Positions 51,602 to 60,674 of a DNA stretch of 64,000 nucleotides are shown here, piece by piece. Position 1 is the first letter of the stretch. Each line of letters opens with the position of its first letter. A program made the position numbers and the translations under genes. Origin of the DNA: Jannaschia pagri (lineage in GTDB: Bacteria > Pseudomonadota > Alphaproteobacteria > Rhodobacterales > Rhodobacteraceae); the NCBI RefSeq assembly GCF_019655435.1, contig NZ_BPFH01000004.1, positions 124,001 to 188,000 of the forward strand, written 5' to 3'. Below the pieces are notes generated by a model, which was given only the letters and a program-made list of their open reading frames with translations, did no database searches and was not told the origin of the DNA.

Positions 51602-52207
51602 ATGCTTGACACCGCCGCCCGTCGCTTGATCGACCCGCCCCTGAACCGCTTGGGTCAGGGTCTAGCGGGCTGGGGCGTGTCGGCAAATACCGTGACGTTT
51701 CTGGGTCTTGCCCTGGGAATTGTGGCCGGGGCGACCATTGCCCTGGGCGCGCCGGGGTGGGCGTTGATCCCACTGCTCGCGTCACGTCTGGCTGACGGTT
51801 TGGACGGCGCTGTCGCACGGGCCACGCGCAAAACGGATTTGGGCGGCTACTTCGATATCTGGGCAGACTTCCTGTTTTACGGGCTGATCCCTTTGGCCTT
51901 CGCCCTCCTGGACCCCAGCAACGGCACAGCGGCTGCGTTCTTGCTGTTTGCCTTCTACGTCAACGGAACCTCATTCCTGGGCGTCGCGATCCTGGCTGCG
52001 AAACGAGGATTGGAGACGACGGCCCAAGGGCAGAAGTCGCTCTATTATTCCGCCGGGCTGCTGGAAGGGACCGAGACGATCCTGTTCTTTGTGCTGCTTT
52101 GCCTGATGCCCCAGTGGTTCGTGCCACTCAGCCTCGCGTTCGGGGCCTTGTGCTTGTTTACGGCGGCGGCCCGAGTGTTGAACGCCCGCCACCTCTTCAC
52201 CGACTGA
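51602..52207 (+). CDS. ynjF: CDP-alcohol phosphatidyltransferase family protein (YnjF-like)
   Basis: 201 aa with about five membrane segments. The family motif is SRLADGLDGAVARATRKT, followed by GGYFDIWADF, which supplies the conserved Asp residues and the metal sites; the spacing between AR and the next Gly is one residue shorter than the textbook form. It should join a CDP-linked alcohol to a lipid or soluble acceptor. It is followed 26 bases later by the YnjB-like gene, the same neighbourhood as E. coli ynjF with ynjBCD, which supports the name. Confidence 0.8.
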   Translation: MLDTAARRLIDPPLNRLGQGLAGWGVSANTVTFLGLALGIVAGATIALGAPGWALIPLLASRLADGLDGAVARATRKTDLGGYFDIWADFLFYGLIPLAFALLDPSNGTAAAFLLFAFYVNGTSFLGVAILAAKRGLETTAQGQKSLYYSAGLLEGTETILFFVLLCLMPQWFVPLSLAFGALCLFTAAARVLNARHLFTD

Positions 52208-52233
52208 TCAACGACCGACCTACCGGAGGCCCC

Positions 52234-53430
52234 ATGCGTCTGCCCATCCTTGCCACGCTCGCCATCACCACTTTGCCCGCCATGGCAGAGCAGCCTGACC
52301 CAATGGATTGGCCCGCCGTCCTGGCCGAGGCAGAGGGGCAGACCGTCTATTGGCATGCCTGGGGTGGCTCCACGACCACGAACGATTTCATCGCCTGGAT
52401 CGGAGAGCGTGCGGCCGAACAGGGAGTCACCCTGGAACACGTCAAACTGGCGGACACCGCCGATGCCGTCGGCCTCGTTTTGTCGGAGCGTCAGGCGGGT
52501 AAGGACACCGGCGGCTCAGTCGACATGATCTGGATCAACGGGGCCAACTTCGCCTCGATGAAGGAACAGGATCTTCTGTTCGGCCCCTTCGCCGAGGCCC
52601 TGCCAAACTGGCAATATGTGGATGTGGAGGGAAAGACCGTCACAACCGATTTCACCGTGCCCACCGAAGGCTATGAAAGCCCCTGGGCCATGGCGCAGGT
52701 CGTGTTCATCCACGACAGCGACAGGGTGGACACGCCGCCCACTTCGGCGCCCGCGCTGCTCGATTGGGCCCAGGCCCATCCGGGTCGGTTTACCTTTCCC
52801 CAACCGCCCGATTTCCTGGGCACCACGTTCCTCAAGCAGATGCTGATTGACTTGGTAGAGGACCCGGTGGTCCTGCAATCCCCAGTCGGAGAAGACTACG
52901 CCGAGGTCAGCGCCCCCCTGTGGGACTTCATGGATGCGCTGACCCCCGTGCTGTGGCGTCAAGGACGGGCCTACCCGCAGACAGGCCCGCGCCAGCTACA
53001 ACTGATGAATGACGGCGAAGTCGACATCGCCATCAGCTTTTCGCCCGGCGAGGCAACGGCAGCGATTGCCAACTACGAACTGCCCTCCACCGCGCGCACC
53101 TACGTGTTGGACAAGGGCACCCTCGGCAACGCGAGTTTCGTGGCCATTCCCTACAACGCGAATGCTGCCGCAGGGGCCATGGTGGTCGCCGATATCATCC
53201 TGTCGCCCGAGGCACAGTTGCGCGCCCAGACACCCGACATCCTGGGCTATGGCACCGTCCTCGACATGGACAAATTGCCCGAGGCCGACCGCGCCGCCTT
53301 TGAGGCACTGGACCTCGGGGTCGCCACGCTGTCTCCGGCGGAGCTGGGCCAGGCCCAGGCGGAGCCGCATCCCACATGGGCAGAGCGTCTGGCCGCGGAT
53401 TGGGTGGCCCGCTACGGCGTCGCGAACTGA
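52234..53430 (+). CDS. ynjB: YnjB-like ABC transporter substrate-binding protein
   Basis: 398 aa. A signal peptide (MRLPILATLAITTLPAMA) is followed by a binding-protein fold with VYWHAWGGSTTTNDFIAWIG, DMIWINGANFASMKEQDLLFG and WAMAQVVFIHDS, typical of YnjB. It should bind a small solute in the periplasm; the solute is unknown. CCGGAGGCCCC precedes ATG 52234. About 195 bases separate it from the permease gene, a larger gap than usual for this operon, and this stretch carries no gene I can support. Confidence 0.85.
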   Translation: MRLPILATLAITTLPAMAEQPDPMDWPAVLAEAEGQTVYWHAWGGSTTTNDFIAWIGERAAEQGVTLEHVKLADTADAVGLVLSERQAGKDTGGSVDMIWINGANFASMKEQDLLFGPFAEALPNWQYVDVEGKTVTTDFTVPTEGYESPWAMAQVVFIHDSDRVDTPPTSAPALLDWAQAHPGRFTFPQPPDFLGTTFLKQMLIDLVEDPVVLQSPVGEDYAEVSAPLWDFMDALTPVLWRQGRAYPQTGPRQLQLMNDGEVDIAISFSPGEATAAIANYELPSTARTYVLDKGTLGNASFVAIPYNANAAAGAMVVADIILSPEAQLRAQTPDILGYGTVLDMDKLPEADRAAFEALDLGVATLSPAELGQAQAEPHPTWAERLAADWVARYGVAN

Positions 53431-53625
53431 GACCGCGGTGACCTTCGGAGGGCGCTGGGCGCGCGCTGGCACTTGGGGACAGAGACGATGTGCCCCGGGG
53501 TCTGCGTCCCGACGCGGGCGTTGGGCATATGGTCCAGCGGCAGATGTCGTCGCCGTCCCGTCCTCCCGACCTCCACAGGGTGCCGAGACGTCGCGTGACC
53601 CTAGCCATCCTGGCGGCGGCTAACA

Positions 53626-55290
53626 GTGCTGCGCCCTTTGCCCCTTTTGACGGTACTCGTGCTTGCCGGTCCCGTGCTGATCGGCATCGCGGGCACCGTC
53701 TTGCCCGCCATCGGTCTGGGCCCGGTGGGGCAGGGCTTGGGTCTGGGACCGTTCCACCAGGTGCTCGACTGGCCAGGCCTGCCCCGCGCGACGGCGGTCT
53801 CCGTCCTGTCAGGTGTCCTGTCGACCCTTGGTGCCCTTGGCGTCGCAGCCCTGATCCTGGCGGGATGGCAGGGAACCGCCACGTTCCGCGCGTTGGAGCG
53901 GCTGTTGTCTCCATTGCTAGCCGTGCCCCATGCGGCGGCGGCCCTGGGATTGGCCTTTGTGATCGCGCCCTCCGGCTGGATCGCGCGGTTGCCCGCCCAG
54001 GCCTTGGGCTGGTCGGTGCCACCGGATCTGTTGATCCTGCAAGATCCTTGGGGCCTGTCCCTGACGGCCGGTCTGATCGCTAAGGAGCTGCCGTTTCTGC
54101 TGCTGATGATGCTCGCCGCCCTGGGCCAGGTGGAGCACCGCCGACGCATGGCCATTACCCGCAGCCTGGGCCACGGTCGCGTCGCGGGCTGGATGAAAAC
54201 CGTTTTCCCGGGCGTCTATGCCCAGGTGCGCCTGCCCGTGATGGTCGTGCTGGTCTACGGCATGACCAATGTGGATGTGGCGACGATCCTTGGCCCGAAC
54301 ACGCCGCCGACGCTCTCCGTTCAAGTGACCCGATGGATGCTGGACCCGGACCTGGCCCTTCGGTCCGTGGCCGCGGCAGGGGCCCTGGTGCAGGTGGCGG
54401 CCGTGGCCATGACCTTGGCGCTCTGGGTCGGGGCGGAACGCTTATGCGCCGCCCTCGGTCGCGCCTGGATCTGGTCGGGACGCGGCTTGCCAGAGACAAC
54501 CCTGCGCGCCCTCGGAGTATCGCTCGCGGGTCTGTCGGCACTCGCGCTACTGGCAGGGCTCGCAGCGCTTGCCTTGTGGTCCCTCGCGGCGGGCTGGCGC
54601 TTTCCCGATTTGGCGCCCGAGGCGCTGACCCTGCGCAGCTGGTCCAGGTTCGGCCCGGAGATGATCGCGGTCGCCGGAACGACACTCGCCATTGCTGCTA
54701 CGGCGACCTTGCTGTCGCTGATCCTGGTGATCGGCTGCCTAGAGGCGGAGCATCGCTTCGGCCTCACCGTTGGACAGCGGGCCTTGTGGTTTCTGTATCT
54801 CCCGCTGCTGGTGCCGCAGGTGGCCTTCCTGCCGGGCCTGCTGCTGCCCGCCTGGCTGGGCGTTGGACCTGGCACGGGTGTGGTGATTGCGGGGCATGTG
54901 GTTTTCGTTCTGCCGTATGTGTTTCTGTCCCTGTCGGGTCCTTACCGTGCTTGGGATACGCGCATTGCCCGGGTGGCCGCTGGCCTTGGTGCGACACCGG
55001 ACCGTATCCTCTGGCGGTTGCGCCTGCCCATGCTGCTCGCGCCGGTTTTGACGGCCTGCGCCATCGGCGTTGCGGTGAGCGTGGGTCAGTACCTGCCGAC
55101 GCTCTTGCTGGGGGCGGGGCGTGTCTCAACCCTGGCCACGGAGGCGGTGGCCCTGGCCGCTGGGGGCAACAGGCGGGCCATCGGCGTCTGGGGGGTGGGC
55201 CAAAGCCTGGCGGCGCTCATGCCCTTCGTCCTGGCGCTGGCCATCCCCGCCTTGGTGTTCCGCAACAGAAAGGCCATGGTCCGTGACTGA
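53626..55290 (+). CDS. ynjC: YnjC-like ABC transporter permease (fused dimer)
   Basis: 554 aa with about twelve membrane segments in two homologous halves. Each half has a coupling-helix EAA-like loop (ITRSLGHGRVAGWMKTVFP and ARVAAGLGATPDRILWRLRLP). This fused-dimer layout is characteristic of YnjC. I start at GTG 53626, the first start after an in-frame TAG at 53602; the ribosome-binding site is weak. Its stop overlaps the ATPase gene by eight bases. Confidence 0.87.
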   Translation: MLRPLPLLTVLVLAGPVLIGIAGTVLPAIGLGPVGQGLGLGPFHQVLDWPGLPRATAVSVLSGVLSTLGALGVAALILAGWQGTATFRALERLLSPLLAVPHAAAALGLAFVIAPSGWIARLPAQALGWSVPPDLLILQDPWGLSLTAGLIAKELPFLLLMMLAALGQVEHRRRMAITRSLGHGRVAGWMKTVFPGVYAQVRLPVMVVLVYGMTNVDVATILGPNTPPTLSVQVTRWMLDPDLALRSVAAAGALVQVAAVAMTLALWVGAERLCAALGRAWIWSGRGLPETTLRALGVSLAGLSALALLAGLAALALWSLAAGWRFPDLAPEALTLRSWSRFGPEMIAVAGTTLAIAATATLLSLILVIGCLEAEHRFGLTVGQRALWFLYLPLLVPQVAFLPGLLLPAWLGVGPGTGVVIAGHVVFVLPYVFLSLSGPYRAWDTRIARVAAGLGATPDRILWRLRLPMLLAPVLTACAIGVAVSVGQYLPTLLLGAGRVSTLATEAVALAAGGNRRAIGVWGVGQSLAALMPFVLALAIPALVFRNRKAMVRD

Positions 55291-55912
55291 AGGCTTGCAT
55301 TTGGACCGGGTCCGGATCTTTGAGGGCGCGCGCCCGCTGTTGGAGATCGACGCCCGCGTTCCACCGGGCGAGGTCCTGTCGGTCATGGGCCCCAGCGGGT
55401 CGGGGAAATCGACCCTGCTGTCCCACCTGATGGGCGATCTGGCACCGGGGTTTCGGGCGCACGGGGAACTGACGCTGGAGGGCCAAGACCTGTCCGGTTT
55501 GCCACCAGAGGCGCGGCGCCTGGGGCTTCTTTATCAAGATCCGCTCCTCTTTCCGCACCTGAGCGTTGCCGAAAACCTAGCGTTCGGCCTCCGACCCGGC
55601 GGTGACCGCACAGAGCGACGCAATCGGGTGGAGGCCGCTCTCGCCGATGTTTCCTTGGAGGGATACGGACCCCGCGATCCCGCGACGCTGTCCGGCGGTC
55701 AGGCGGCGCGCGTTGCCTTGATGCGGACCCTCCTGTCGGAGCCGCGCGCCCTGCTGCTGGATGAGCCGTTCTCCAAGCTCGATCAGGGGCTACGGGATCA
55801 AACCCGGCGCCTAGTGTTTGACCGGGCGCGGGCGGCCCGCATTCCCGTGGTCCTCGTGACCCATGACCGGGCGGACGTGGTCGCCGCCGGTGGCCCGCTT
55901 ATTGAGCTTTGA
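55283..55912 (+). CDS. ynjD: YnjD-like ABC transporter ATP-binding protein
   Basis: 209 aa from GTG 55283. Walker A is GPSGSGKST (36-44), the signature is LSGGQAARVALMRTLL, and Walker B is ALLLDEPFSKLD. The short length matches YnjD. It overlaps the permease gene by eight bases. Its 3' end overlaps the convergent ASKHA gene by 14 bases. Confidence 0.87.
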   Translation: MTEGLHLDRVRIFEGARPLLEIDARVPPGEVLSVMGPSGSGKSTLLSHLMGDLAPGFRAHGELTLEGQDLSGLPPEARRLGLLYQDPLLFPHLSVAENLAFGLRPGGDRTERRNRVEAALADVSLEGYGPRDPATLSGGQAARVALMRTLLSEPRALLLDEPFSKLDQGLRDQTRRLVFDRARAARIPVVLVTHDRADVVAAGGPLIEL

Positions 55913-57908
55913 CCTGTTGGCGACGTCGGCGACGTCCGCCGCTTTGGGTGTTGAAGTTTACCTCGGGCAGGGGGCCCAAGTGGGGGAAAGGATCGACCGC
56001 ATGGGGGATCGCATTCGCAGCGACGAAATGCTCCTGAAACCGAGGGGCCACGGCTGTTTCGACCTTTTCGATCCGGCGGACCAAGTCCTCGATCCGCAGA
56101 CGCATCTTCCGATCACAGAGCGCCATGCGCGCCCCGTGGCCCGCCGCATTCCCCGCCGATCCCACAGCCTCCAACGGCGCATCGGGGATCATACCAAGCA
56201 CCATCGCATGGTGCGGTGAGATATGCGCCCCGAAAGCGCCCGCGAGGGTGACCCGGTCAACGCTGTCCACGCCGACCTCATCCATCAGCAGCCGCGCCCC
56301 CGCATAGAGTGCCGATTTCGCCAGTTGGATCGCGCGAATATCCCCCTGGGTCACGCAGATCCGGCGCGTGTCGTCCTGCCACAGCACATAGGATTGCGTC
56401 CGTCCCTCGGGCACGCAGCGCTCGGTGCCCGTCTGTTCCGCTGAGCCGATCAAGCCATTGGCATCGACCAGCCCCGCCAACCGCATCTCGGCCACCGCCT
56501 CGATAATGCCGGACCCGCAGATGCCCGTGATCCCCGTGCCCGCGGTGGCTTCGGCAAAGGCTGGGTCGTCGGACCACAGGTCGCAGCCGATGACCCGAAA
56601 TCTGGGCGCCTTGGTCGACGGGTCGATTTCGACCCGCTCGATGGCGCCGGGCGCGGCCCGTTGTCCGGCACTGATTTGCGCGCCCTCGAAGGCCGGTCCC
56701 GTGGGCGATGAACAGGCGAGCACCCGCTGCCGGTTCCCCAGCAGGAGTTCCGCATTGGTGCCCACATCCACGATCAGGGTCATGTCGTCCGAGGTGTCCG
56801 GGGCCTCTGACAGGGCCACAGCAGCAGCATCAGCGCCCACATGGCCCGCAATACAGGGCAGAATGTAGGCCTGCGCCCCTGCCGCCAGCCCGCCGAACCC
56901 CAGGTCGGAGGCGGCCAGGCGCACCGCGTCCGAGGTGGCAAGCGCAAAGGGAGCCTGGCCCAATTCGACCGGGTCCACCCCCAAAAGAAGGTGATGCATG
57001 ACCGGATTGCACACGATGACGGCTTCGACCACGTCACTGGCCGCGATGCCCGCATCCTCCGCGAGGGATCGGGCAAGGTCACCCAAGGCGTCCCGTACGG
57101 CGGCGGTCATATCGCGGTCCCCGCCGGGGTTCATCATGGCGTAGCTGACACGGCTCATGAGGTCTTCGCCAAACCGGATCTGGGGGTTCATGATCCCACC
57201 GGAGGCCAAGACGTCTCCCGTGGACAGATCGCAAAGATGGGCGGCGACCGTGGTCGACCCGAGGTCGATCGCAAGCCCATAGAGCGGCGCTTGTCTATCG
57301 CCGGGATTGATGGCGGCCACCGTCTTTGTGTCCAGGTTGACCGCAACCGTGACCCGCCAATCCCCAGCGCGCAGGGTGGTTTGCAACCCGCGCAACACCT
57401 CCAGGGGAACCGTTAGGTCCGACAGATTGTGGTCGCGGGTCAAAGCAGCGCGAAGCCGCTCCAAGTCGCCGGAGGGCGCATCCATATCCGGCTCTTCAAC
57501 CACGACCGTAAAGGCCAGGGTCGCAGGGTCCAGCGTGACGGGTCGTGCCGTCGCGGCCTTGCGCACCACTTGGCGATGCACTTGGCTTTCGGCAGGGACA
57601 TCGACCACAAGGTCACCCTGTACGGTCGCTTGACACCCCAGACGGCGACCTGGGGCCAGGCCGCGCTTTTCGTCGTATCGACGCTCGACCGCGTTCATGC
57701 AGGACAGCGCATCCGCCGACACGGTGACGCCCAGTTTGGGAAAGTGCCCCTCGCCCGGCTGGACTTGGCACTTGGAGCAAATCCCGCGTCCGCCACAGAC
57801 AGAATCGAGATCGACGCCGAGGCTGCGGGCTGCACTCAAGACGGGCGTACCGGTGGCGAAGGTCCCCCGCTTGCCTGATGGCATGAAGATCACGGTATGA
57901 TCGGTCAT
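55899..57908 (-). CDS. ASKHA-domain ferredoxin (RACo-like corrinoid activation protein)
   Basis: 669 aa. The N-terminal 2Fe-2S domain has Cys38, Cys44, Cys47 and Cys92 (the CGGRGICSKC cluster loop and a later CQA). The middle and C-terminal part (DUF4445, about 200-640) shows the ASKHA ATPase motifs YGLAIDLGSTTVAAHL, VDVGTNAEL, CGSGIIEAVA and LAGAFGAHIS. Proteins of this kind reactivate corrinoid proteins by ATP-driven reduction of Co(II). It is near the folate/methyltransferase genes, but no corrinoid protein is in the window. ATG 57908 begins the ferredoxin domain; longer frames lack homology. Confidence 0.88.
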   Translation of the reverse strand: MTDHTVIFMPSGKRGTFATGTPVLSAARSLGVDLDSVCGGRGICSKCQVQPGEGHFPKLGVTVSADALSCMNAVERRYDEKRGLAPGRRLGCQATVQGDLVVDVPAESQVHRQVVRKAATARPVTLDPATLAFTVVVEEPDMDAPSGDLERLRAALTRDHNLSDLTVPLEVLRGLQTTLRAGDWRVTVAVNLDTKTVAAINPGDRQAPLYGLAIDLGSTTVAAHLCDLSTGDVLASGGIMNPQIRFGEDLMSRVSYAMMNPGGDRDMTAAVRDALGDLARSLAEDAGIAASDVVEAVIVCNPVMHHLLLGVDPVELGQAPFALATSDAVRLAASDLGFGGLAAGAQAYILPCIAGHVGADAAAVALSEAPDTSDDMTLIVDVGTNAELLLGNRQRVLACSSPTGPAFEGAQISAGQRAAPGAIERVEIDPSTKAPRFRVIGCDLWSDDPAFAEATAGTGITGICGSGIIEAVAEMRLAGLVDANGLIGSAEQTGTERCVPEGRTQSYVLWQDDTRRICVTQGDIRAIQLAKSALYAGARLLMDEVGVDSVDRVTLAGAFGAHISPHHAMVLGMIPDAPLEAVGSAGNAAGHGARMALCDRKMRLRIEDLVRRIEKVETAVAPRFQEHFVAANAIPHAVDPFPHLGPLPEVNFNTQSGGRRRRRQQVKAQ

Positions 57909-57947
57909 CGGCGCGCGCGCCCTGGCGTTAGCGCATCGGCGCGGGGC

Positions 57948-57976
57948 CGGGACGAATATTCCAGAATATTCGTTCC
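57948..57976 (-). terminator. AT-rich hairpin after the 76-aa gene
   Basis: CGAATATT (57953-57960) and AATATTCG (57965-57972) form a perfect stem with a CCAG loop, extended by GGGA/TCCC after a one-base bulge. On the minus strand it directly follows the stop at 57979. It lacks a clear T-run, so it may be a terminator or an operator for the ASKHA gene. Confidence 0.45.
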
Positions 57977-57978
57977 CG

Positions 57979-58209
57979 TCACACCAGGAGGCGCATGGGT
58001 TTCCGTGTGCAGATGATGATGTACTGGCCGCCCGCTTCCAAAAGGCGAAAGCCACGCGCTTCGACCTCTTGCATCAGGCGCATACGTCCGATCTTGCGGT
58101 CGATATCCACAATACTGCGCCGTAGAACGCCGCCCCGAGCGACCTGTTTGGCTGAGAACAATTGCTCCACCCAAAGGTCGTTTTGCGGGATATGGTCGAC
58201 GTCGCGCAT
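57979..58209 (-). CDS. Small conserved protein (76 aa), paralogue of the 75-aa gene at 21.4 kb
   Basis: 76 aa starting MRDVDHIPQNDLWVEQLF and containing AKQVARGGVLRRSIVDIDRKIGR, then EVEARGFRLLEAGGQYIIICTRKPMRLLV-like strands. It shares the same order of conserved residues with the gene at 21373-21600. No function is known. ATG 58209 is clear, and there is no overlapping gene on the other strand. The neighbouring one-carbon genes may be coincidental. Confidence 0.7.
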   Translation of the reverse strand: MRDVDHIPQNDLWVEQLFSAKQVARGGVLRRSIVDIDRKIGRMRLMQEVEARGFRLLEAGGQYIIICTRKPMRLLV

Positions 58210-58247
58210 GCCCCATGGCTATCGTATCCTTGGTTAACAAAAGGTTG

Positions 58248-59234
58248 TTAGGCGCGCCGACGACCGCCGCGCCGTCCGCCGCTGCGTGCCCCTGCCGATT
58301 TCGCAGCGCGGGCGGCTTCGGCAAAGGTCGCGCCGTCTTTCACGGCGTCCAATACCCGCGTGAAGCCGATCCAAGTGCCGCCATTGGGGTCGTGGTTCAT
58401 TAACAGGTTTGCGGCGTTGATTGCCTCCATCTCCTGCGCGCGGATCGGATTCATAATCGCGCTGGTCATCCCAGCGCCGATGGCCATGGGAAGGAAGGCC
58501 GCGTTGACCCCGTGGCGGTTGGGCAAGCCAAAGCTGACGTTAGAGGCACCGCAAGTGGTGTTCACGCCCAGTTCGTCCCGCAGGCGGCGCACCAGGGTAA
58601 ACACCTGCTGCCCGGCGGTGGCCATGGCGCCGATGGGCATGACGAGCGGGTCGACCACGATGTCATGGGCGGGGATGCCATGGTCTGCGGCGCGCTCCAC
58701 GATTTTCTTGGCCACGGCGAACCGGACGTCGGGGTCCTCGCTGATGCCCGTGTCGTCATTGGAGATCGCCACAACGGGCACGTTGTATTTCTTCACAAGC
58801 GGCAGGACGATCTCCAGCCGCTCCTCCTCTCCGGTGACCGAATTCAGCAGCGGTCTGCCCTCTGCGGCCTCCAACCCGTTTTCCAAGGCGCCAGGCACGG
58901 AGCTGTCGATGCAGAGCGGGACATCCACCAGGGCCTGCACCTTCTCCACGAGCGACCGCATCAGCGCGGGCTCGACAAAGTTGTTGTCCGCATAGCGCGG
59001 ATCTTCGGCCATCTTGTTGGTGAAGACGGCGCCGGAGTTCACGTCCAGCACCATCGCCCCGCAGGCGACCTGCTCCAGCGCGTCTTTCTCGACGGTGGAG
59101 AAGTCGTCCATCTCCAATTCAGCGGCCAGCTTTTTGCGGCCCGTTGGATTGATCCGCTCGCCGATGACGCAGAACGGGTCGTCAAAGCCTATGACGACAG
59201 TCTTCGTCTTCGATTCCAGTACGGTGCGGGTCAT
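58248..59234 (-). CDS. Methyltetrahydrofolate:corrinoid methyltransferase-like protein
   Basis: 328 aa pterin-binding TIM barrel. The start (VIGERINPTGRKKL), MVLDVNSG, the PLCIDSSVPGALENGL block, NSVTGEE and DIVVDPLVMPIG match methyltetrahydrofolate methyltransferases such as MtgA, MtvA or the MetH folate domain. It should move a methyl group between tetrahydrofolate and a corrinoid protein. It starts in ATGA overlap with the MetF-like gene, so the two are coupled. The C-terminal 25 residues are very basic (SGGRRGGRRRA), which is unusual for the family. Confidence 0.88.
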   Translation of the reverse strand: MTRTVLESKTKTVVIGFDDPFCVIGERINPTGRKKLAAELEMDDFSTVEKDALEQVACGAMVLDVNSGAVFTNKMAEDPRYADNNFVEPALMRSLVEKVQALVDVPLCIDSSVPGALENGLEAAEGRPLLNSVTGEEERLEIVLPLVKKYNVPVVAISNDDTGISEDPDVRFAVAKKIVERAADHGIPAHDIVVDPLVMPIGAMATAGQQVFTLVRRLRDELGVNTTCGASNVSFGLPNRHGVNAAFLPMAIGAGMTSAIMNPIRAQEMEAINAANLLMNHDPNGGTWIGFTRVLDAVKDGATFAEAARAAKSAGARSGGRRGGRRRA

Positions 59235-60133
59235 TCTTCATCCTTTGAGTGAGTGGCCAGCCAGGTGGCCGAGGTCTTGATCCCGCCCAGCGGGAAGATG
59301 TGTACGGACGCGATATTGAAGTCCGGGTGCGCGGCCTTGTGGGCGGCAAGCTCTGACAGAACATCGGTGGGCTCGAACGGGAGCAGCAGTTTGGTCACAT
59401 CCGCCGCCCGCCGCTGCAGGACCCTGAGGGAGGGGCCGACACCGCAAGCAATCGCGAACTTTATGAGCGTCTGCAGCTTTGCCGGACCTGCCACGCCGAT
59501 GTGCACCGGCAGCGCGACCCCAGCCGCGCGAATGGCGTTTGCCCAAGCGATGACGGGCGCCGCTTCAAAACAAAACTGCGTGGCAATTGCCATCTCCGCA
59601 TCGGTGCGCTCCGAGAATTTCTGCTTCCATTGGAGCGCTTCGGAGACGTTTTTATCGCCACCGTCCGGGTCAATGTCGCGGTTTCCTTCCGGGTGGCCTG
59701 CCACATGGAGGCGCTCGAACCCGTCGAACGCGCCGGAGCTCAGCAAATCCATGGAGGTCGCAAAGTTGCCCACCGGCGCAGACACGCCACCGGCCAACAG
59801 AAGCGCCTGACGCACATCCGCTTCGCCACGGTAGCGCGCAATCCAATCGGTCAGCGTGGCTTGGTCGCGGATGATGCGCGCGGGGAAGTGGGGCATCGGC
59901 TCCATACCCTCGGCACGCAGGCGGGCGGCGGTGCTGACCATGTCTTCGATTGCGGTGCCGTCGATATGGGCCACGTACACCCGCGTGCCCTTGGGCAAAA
60001 TCGCACCGAAATCAGCGATCTTTTCCGCCGTGCGGGGCATGACCTCAATGGAGGCGCCTTGCAGAAATGCGGCCAGGGTCGGGTCGGGCGGTGTGACCTC
60101 GGCGTCCTTCTTTCGAAATCCTAGAATGGCCAT
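59231..60133 (-). CDS. Methylenetetrahydrofolate reductase-like protein (MetF family)
   Basis: 300 aa, TIM-barrel flavoenzyme family. ASIEVMPRTAEKIADFG, ALLLAGGVSAPVGNF and AMATQFCFEAAP-like segments (AIATQFCFEAAPVIAW) and VHIGVAGPAKLQTLI match MetF-like enzymes. It should interconvert methylene- and methyl-tetrahydrofolate. The start ATG 60133 overlaps the PF13769 gene in TGATG, and its stop overlaps the methyltransferase gene in ATGA. It therefore belongs to a tightly coupled three-gene block. Divergence from classical MetF suggests a dedicated degradation role rather than methionine synthesis. Confidence 0.82.
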   Translation of the reverse strand: MAILGFRKKDAEVTPPDPTLAAFLQGASIEVMPRTAEKIADFGAILPKGTRVYVAHIDGTAIEDMVSTAARLRAEGMEPMPHFPARIIRDQATLTDWIARYRGEADVRQALLLAGGVSAPVGNFATSMDLLSSGAFDGFERLHVAGHPEGNRDIDPDGGDKNVSEALQWKQKFSERTDAEMAIATQFCFEAAPVIAWANAIRAAGVALPVHIGVAGPAKLQTLIKFAIACGVGPSLRVLQRRAADVTKLLLPFEPTDVLSELAAHKAAHPDFNIASVHIFPLGGIKTSATWLATHSKDEE

Positions 60134-60438
60134 CAGACAGCGGCCTCCGTCCCGCCCGCGAGGGCAACATCGCGCAAACGCTCCGGCGTCCAAGCCGCTT
60201 CCAATTCGGCGGCGCGGGCGGCAGCGGCCTCTGCGTCGGACCCTGCGGCGTCGCCCTCCGCGACCTTCCGCCAATCTGCGAGATAGGCATCCGTCTCGGA
60301 CGCGCCCGAGCGCATGGCCGCCCGGTCGATGGCCTGTTCGAACCGTTCCGACAGCTGCACCTTGGCAGCCCGGCGCCCCTTGCCCGCCAGCACCTGGGCC
60401 GGGATATCCCGCCAATAGACGACTGTTATCTGCGCCAT
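60133..60438 (-). CDS. Virulence-factor family protein (PF13769 type)
   Basis: 101 aa starting MAQITVVYWRDIPAQVLAGK and then AAKVQLSERFEQAIDRAAMR, the family core. The name "virulence factor" is historical. Its usual genomic partners are folate and corrinoid methyl transfer genes, as here. It is coupled to the MetF-like gene by TGATG. ATG 60438 is the homology start. About 236 bases separate it from the divergent ppx gene; this gap contains no gene I can support. Confidence 0.8.
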   Translation of the reverse strand: MAQITVVYWRDIPAQVLAGKGRRAAKVQLSERFEQAIDRAAMRSGASETDAYLADWRKVAEGDAAGSDAEAAAARAAELEAAWTPERLRDVALAGGTEAAV

Positions 60439-60674
60439 GTCCACTCCCTCACGACCTATCCGAGCTCGAGCTATAGGGCCGCCGACCACTGGGTCACTGT
60501 CGGTTATCGACGCCGCCATGCCTGATGACGACACATGCCTGTCATATGGCATCGCCGGGTGCTGCGGGCGAGGGGGCGTTGACGTCAGATCTTTCAAGTT
60601 CATCATGAACAACCCTTGCCCGACGGGGGGGCTGGCGCATACACTCGCCGGATAAGATAGTGCAGGAGCTTCCA

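Noticed and set aside
60439-60674. Cobalamin riboswitch before the corrinoid/folate genes
   Set aside because: I could not find the conserved B12-box or the expected stem pattern by eye in this divergent gap.
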